Below are positions 4,541 to 5,577 of a DNA stretch of 5,577 nt, in pieces (positions within the stretch are counted from its first letter, which is position 1; every line of letters starts with the position of its first letter). The stretch spans positions 1 to 5,577 of the forward strand of contig JAAZUV010000102.1 of NCBI GenBank assembly GCA_018623995.1, in the 5' to 3' direction. The stretch comes from Methanobacteriota archaeon. GTDB lineage: Archaea > Thermoplasmatota > Poseidoniia > Poseidoniales > Poseidoniaceae. The notes under the pieces were generated by a model that did no database searches, had not been told where the DNA came from, and worked only from the letters and a program-made list of their open reading frames with translations. The translations under genes were made by a program, and so were the position numbers.

Positions 4541-5577
4541 ATGCGAGTGAACACCTTGTTGATTTTCATCTCGATTGGGTTGCTCATTGGGATTTCAGGT
4601 TCTTCGATGGTCCAAGCGCAAAGTCAAACCGAAGAGAATGAAATGATTCGGATCGTGATGTTGCCACCAGAAGCAGAAGTAACTGGAATGTATGTTGATG
4701 CGCATGGTCGTTTCTTTGTCAATGCAATGCATCCTGATCCGGACAATTATGATGCAACCATCGGCGTCATCAATGGGGTTGATTGGAACAATCTGCCCGA
4801 TGTTGTCCCAGAACTTGCGGCATCAAGTCAAGCAAGTGATGTGTGGCACGGGATTCGAAGTGGTTACGGTGAATATCAGGTTCTTCTGCAAGCAGGAGAT
4901 ACATTGAGTGACGGCCGTCTCGCTGGAGGAATCTATTCCATCGCCAATGGAGAGGAAATCCTCGTCAGTCAGAAGCCAGATTTCAATGCGTTCATTCCGA
5001 CCAACCAGGATGGCACGAGCGGTTTTCTTTACACTGCATGGGAGGATAGACCAGCGGGAATCAGTCAGATTGAGATTCAATGGGATTCAACATCCAATCA
5101 TTGGGATGTGATCAGCAGTCAAATGTTGAATCTATCAAGCATCAACGGAGGCTGGGTTCTTTGCTTTGGTACTGTGAGTCCATGGGGTTCACCACTCTTT
5201 TCTGAAGAATTGTACTTTGATGATACTGAGGATTGGAACAATGTGAACTATCGCTATCATCAGGGTCAGCAATTACTTGCATCCTACCTAGGCACGTATC
5301 CGAATCCATACGATTATGGGTTCATCGTAGAAATGGAGGAGTCACACACCAACGATCCTGGCTTGATTCGTCATTATACGATGGGACGATACTCGCATGA
5401 AAACGCACAGGTGATGCCGGACAACAAGACGGTGTATCTCAGCGACGATGGTTACGATACTGTGTTGTACAAATTCGTTGCTGATGCCCCAGGCGATCTA
5501 AGCAAAGGAACACTGTATGCTGCAAAACTCATCCAAGATTCAACAAGGGATTCTTCAACGACGGGATTTGATGTTGA
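4541..5577 (+). CDS. Secreted PhoX/DUF839-family protein, putative alkaline phosphatase (3' truncated by window)
   Basis: The reading frame is open from the ATG at 4541 to the last base, giving 345 residues and no stop. An N-terminal signal peptide is clear: MRVNTLL, a hydrophobic core to about residue 20, and a V-Q-A cleavage site after Ala26. The mature part carries PhoX/DUF839 signatures: GWVLCFGTVSPWG (204-216) followed by FSEE (220-223), NPYDYGFIVEM (255-265), GRYSHENA (282-289), and VYLSDDG with LYKF (298-312). In characterised PhoX phosphatases, a Cys in the TPWG motif binds iron, and acidic residues in these blocks bind calcium and iron; C208 is the matching Cys here. PhoX proteins are beta-propeller monoesterases that release phosphate from organic phosphate outside the cell. 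The family is diverse, so the substrate is not certain. Typical length is about 600-700 residues, so roughly half is missing. It follows the sirtuin by 35 bases, probably in the same transcript. Confidence 0.85.
   Translation, partial: MRVNTLLIFISIGLLIGISGSSMVQAQSQTEENEMIRIVMLPPEAEVTGMYVDAHGRFFVNAMHPDPDNYDATIGVINGVDWNNLPDVVPELAASSQASDVWHGIRSGYGEYQVLLQAGDTLSDGRLAGGIYSIANGEEILVSQKPDFNAFIPTNQDGTSGFLYTAWEDRPAGISQIEIQWDSTSNHWDVISSQMLNLSSINGGWVLCFGTVSPWGSPLFSEELYFDDTEDWNNVNYRYHQGQQLLASYLGTYPNPYDYGFIVEMEESHTNDPGLIRHYTMGRYSHENAQVMPDNKTVYLSDDGYDTVLYKFVADAPGDLSKGTLYAAKLIQDSTRDSSTTGFDV

Noticed and set aside
4183..4641. 152-codon + strand frame spanning the end of the sirtuin and the start of the PhoX-like gene
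   Set aside because: The sirtuin and PhoX-like frames both show strong family motifs and, for the latter, a Shine-Dalgarno site; this frame is a shadow.
4692..5111. Two short + strand frames (4692-4907 and 4908-5111)
   Set aside because: They are out of frame with the PhoX-like gene, which reads continuously through the whole region with a signal peptide and family motifs.

Overview
The window looks archaeal, and the gene content best fits a marine planktonic euryarchaeon of the Marine Group II / Poseidoniales type. That lineage is an inference from gene content, not a proof. The main reasons are: the last residues of an SCP-x-type thiolase overlap by ATGA a gene with a DUF35 OB-fold, the arrangement of the archaeal mevalonate entry operon; there is an archaeal-style zinc-ribbon/TerB-like protein; and two genes lack a ribosome-binding site but carry the same AT-containing box about 30 bases before the ATG, as expected for leaderless archaeal transcripts. 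Base composition is moderate and all genes lie on the + strand.

Layout. (1) 1-846: 3' tail of a thiolase (stop at 47-49), coupled to a 266-residue protein with a C-terminal DUF35-type OB-fold whose zinc-ribbon cysteines appear to be lost. (2) 900-1916: a stand-alone protein with a Cys4 zinc ribbon at each end and a TerB-like acidic helical module before the second ribbon. (3) 1917-2012: a short intergenic region with two T6 tracts and candidate TATA-like boxes, probably a terminator plus promoter. (4) 2013 to the end of the window: a closely spaced run of four genes: a MamK-family actin-like ATPase, a two-TM protein with a Gln-rich tail, a CobB/SIRT5-like class III sirtuin with a complete Cys4 zinc site, and a secreted PhoX/DUF839-family protein that runs off the right edge.

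Functionally, the left end belongs to mevalonate (isoprenoid lipid) biosynthesis. The right-hand cluster joins a cytoskeletal filament protein, a membrane protein, a lysine deacylase and an exported putative phosphatase. These have no textbook common pathway, so co-transcription is supported by spacing but a shared function is only a hypothesis. The most notable items are the MamK-like actin with no other magnetosome gene in view, and the cysteine-less DUF35 protein with a long N-terminal extension. No RNA genes, IS elements, CRISPR arrays or attachment sites were seen.
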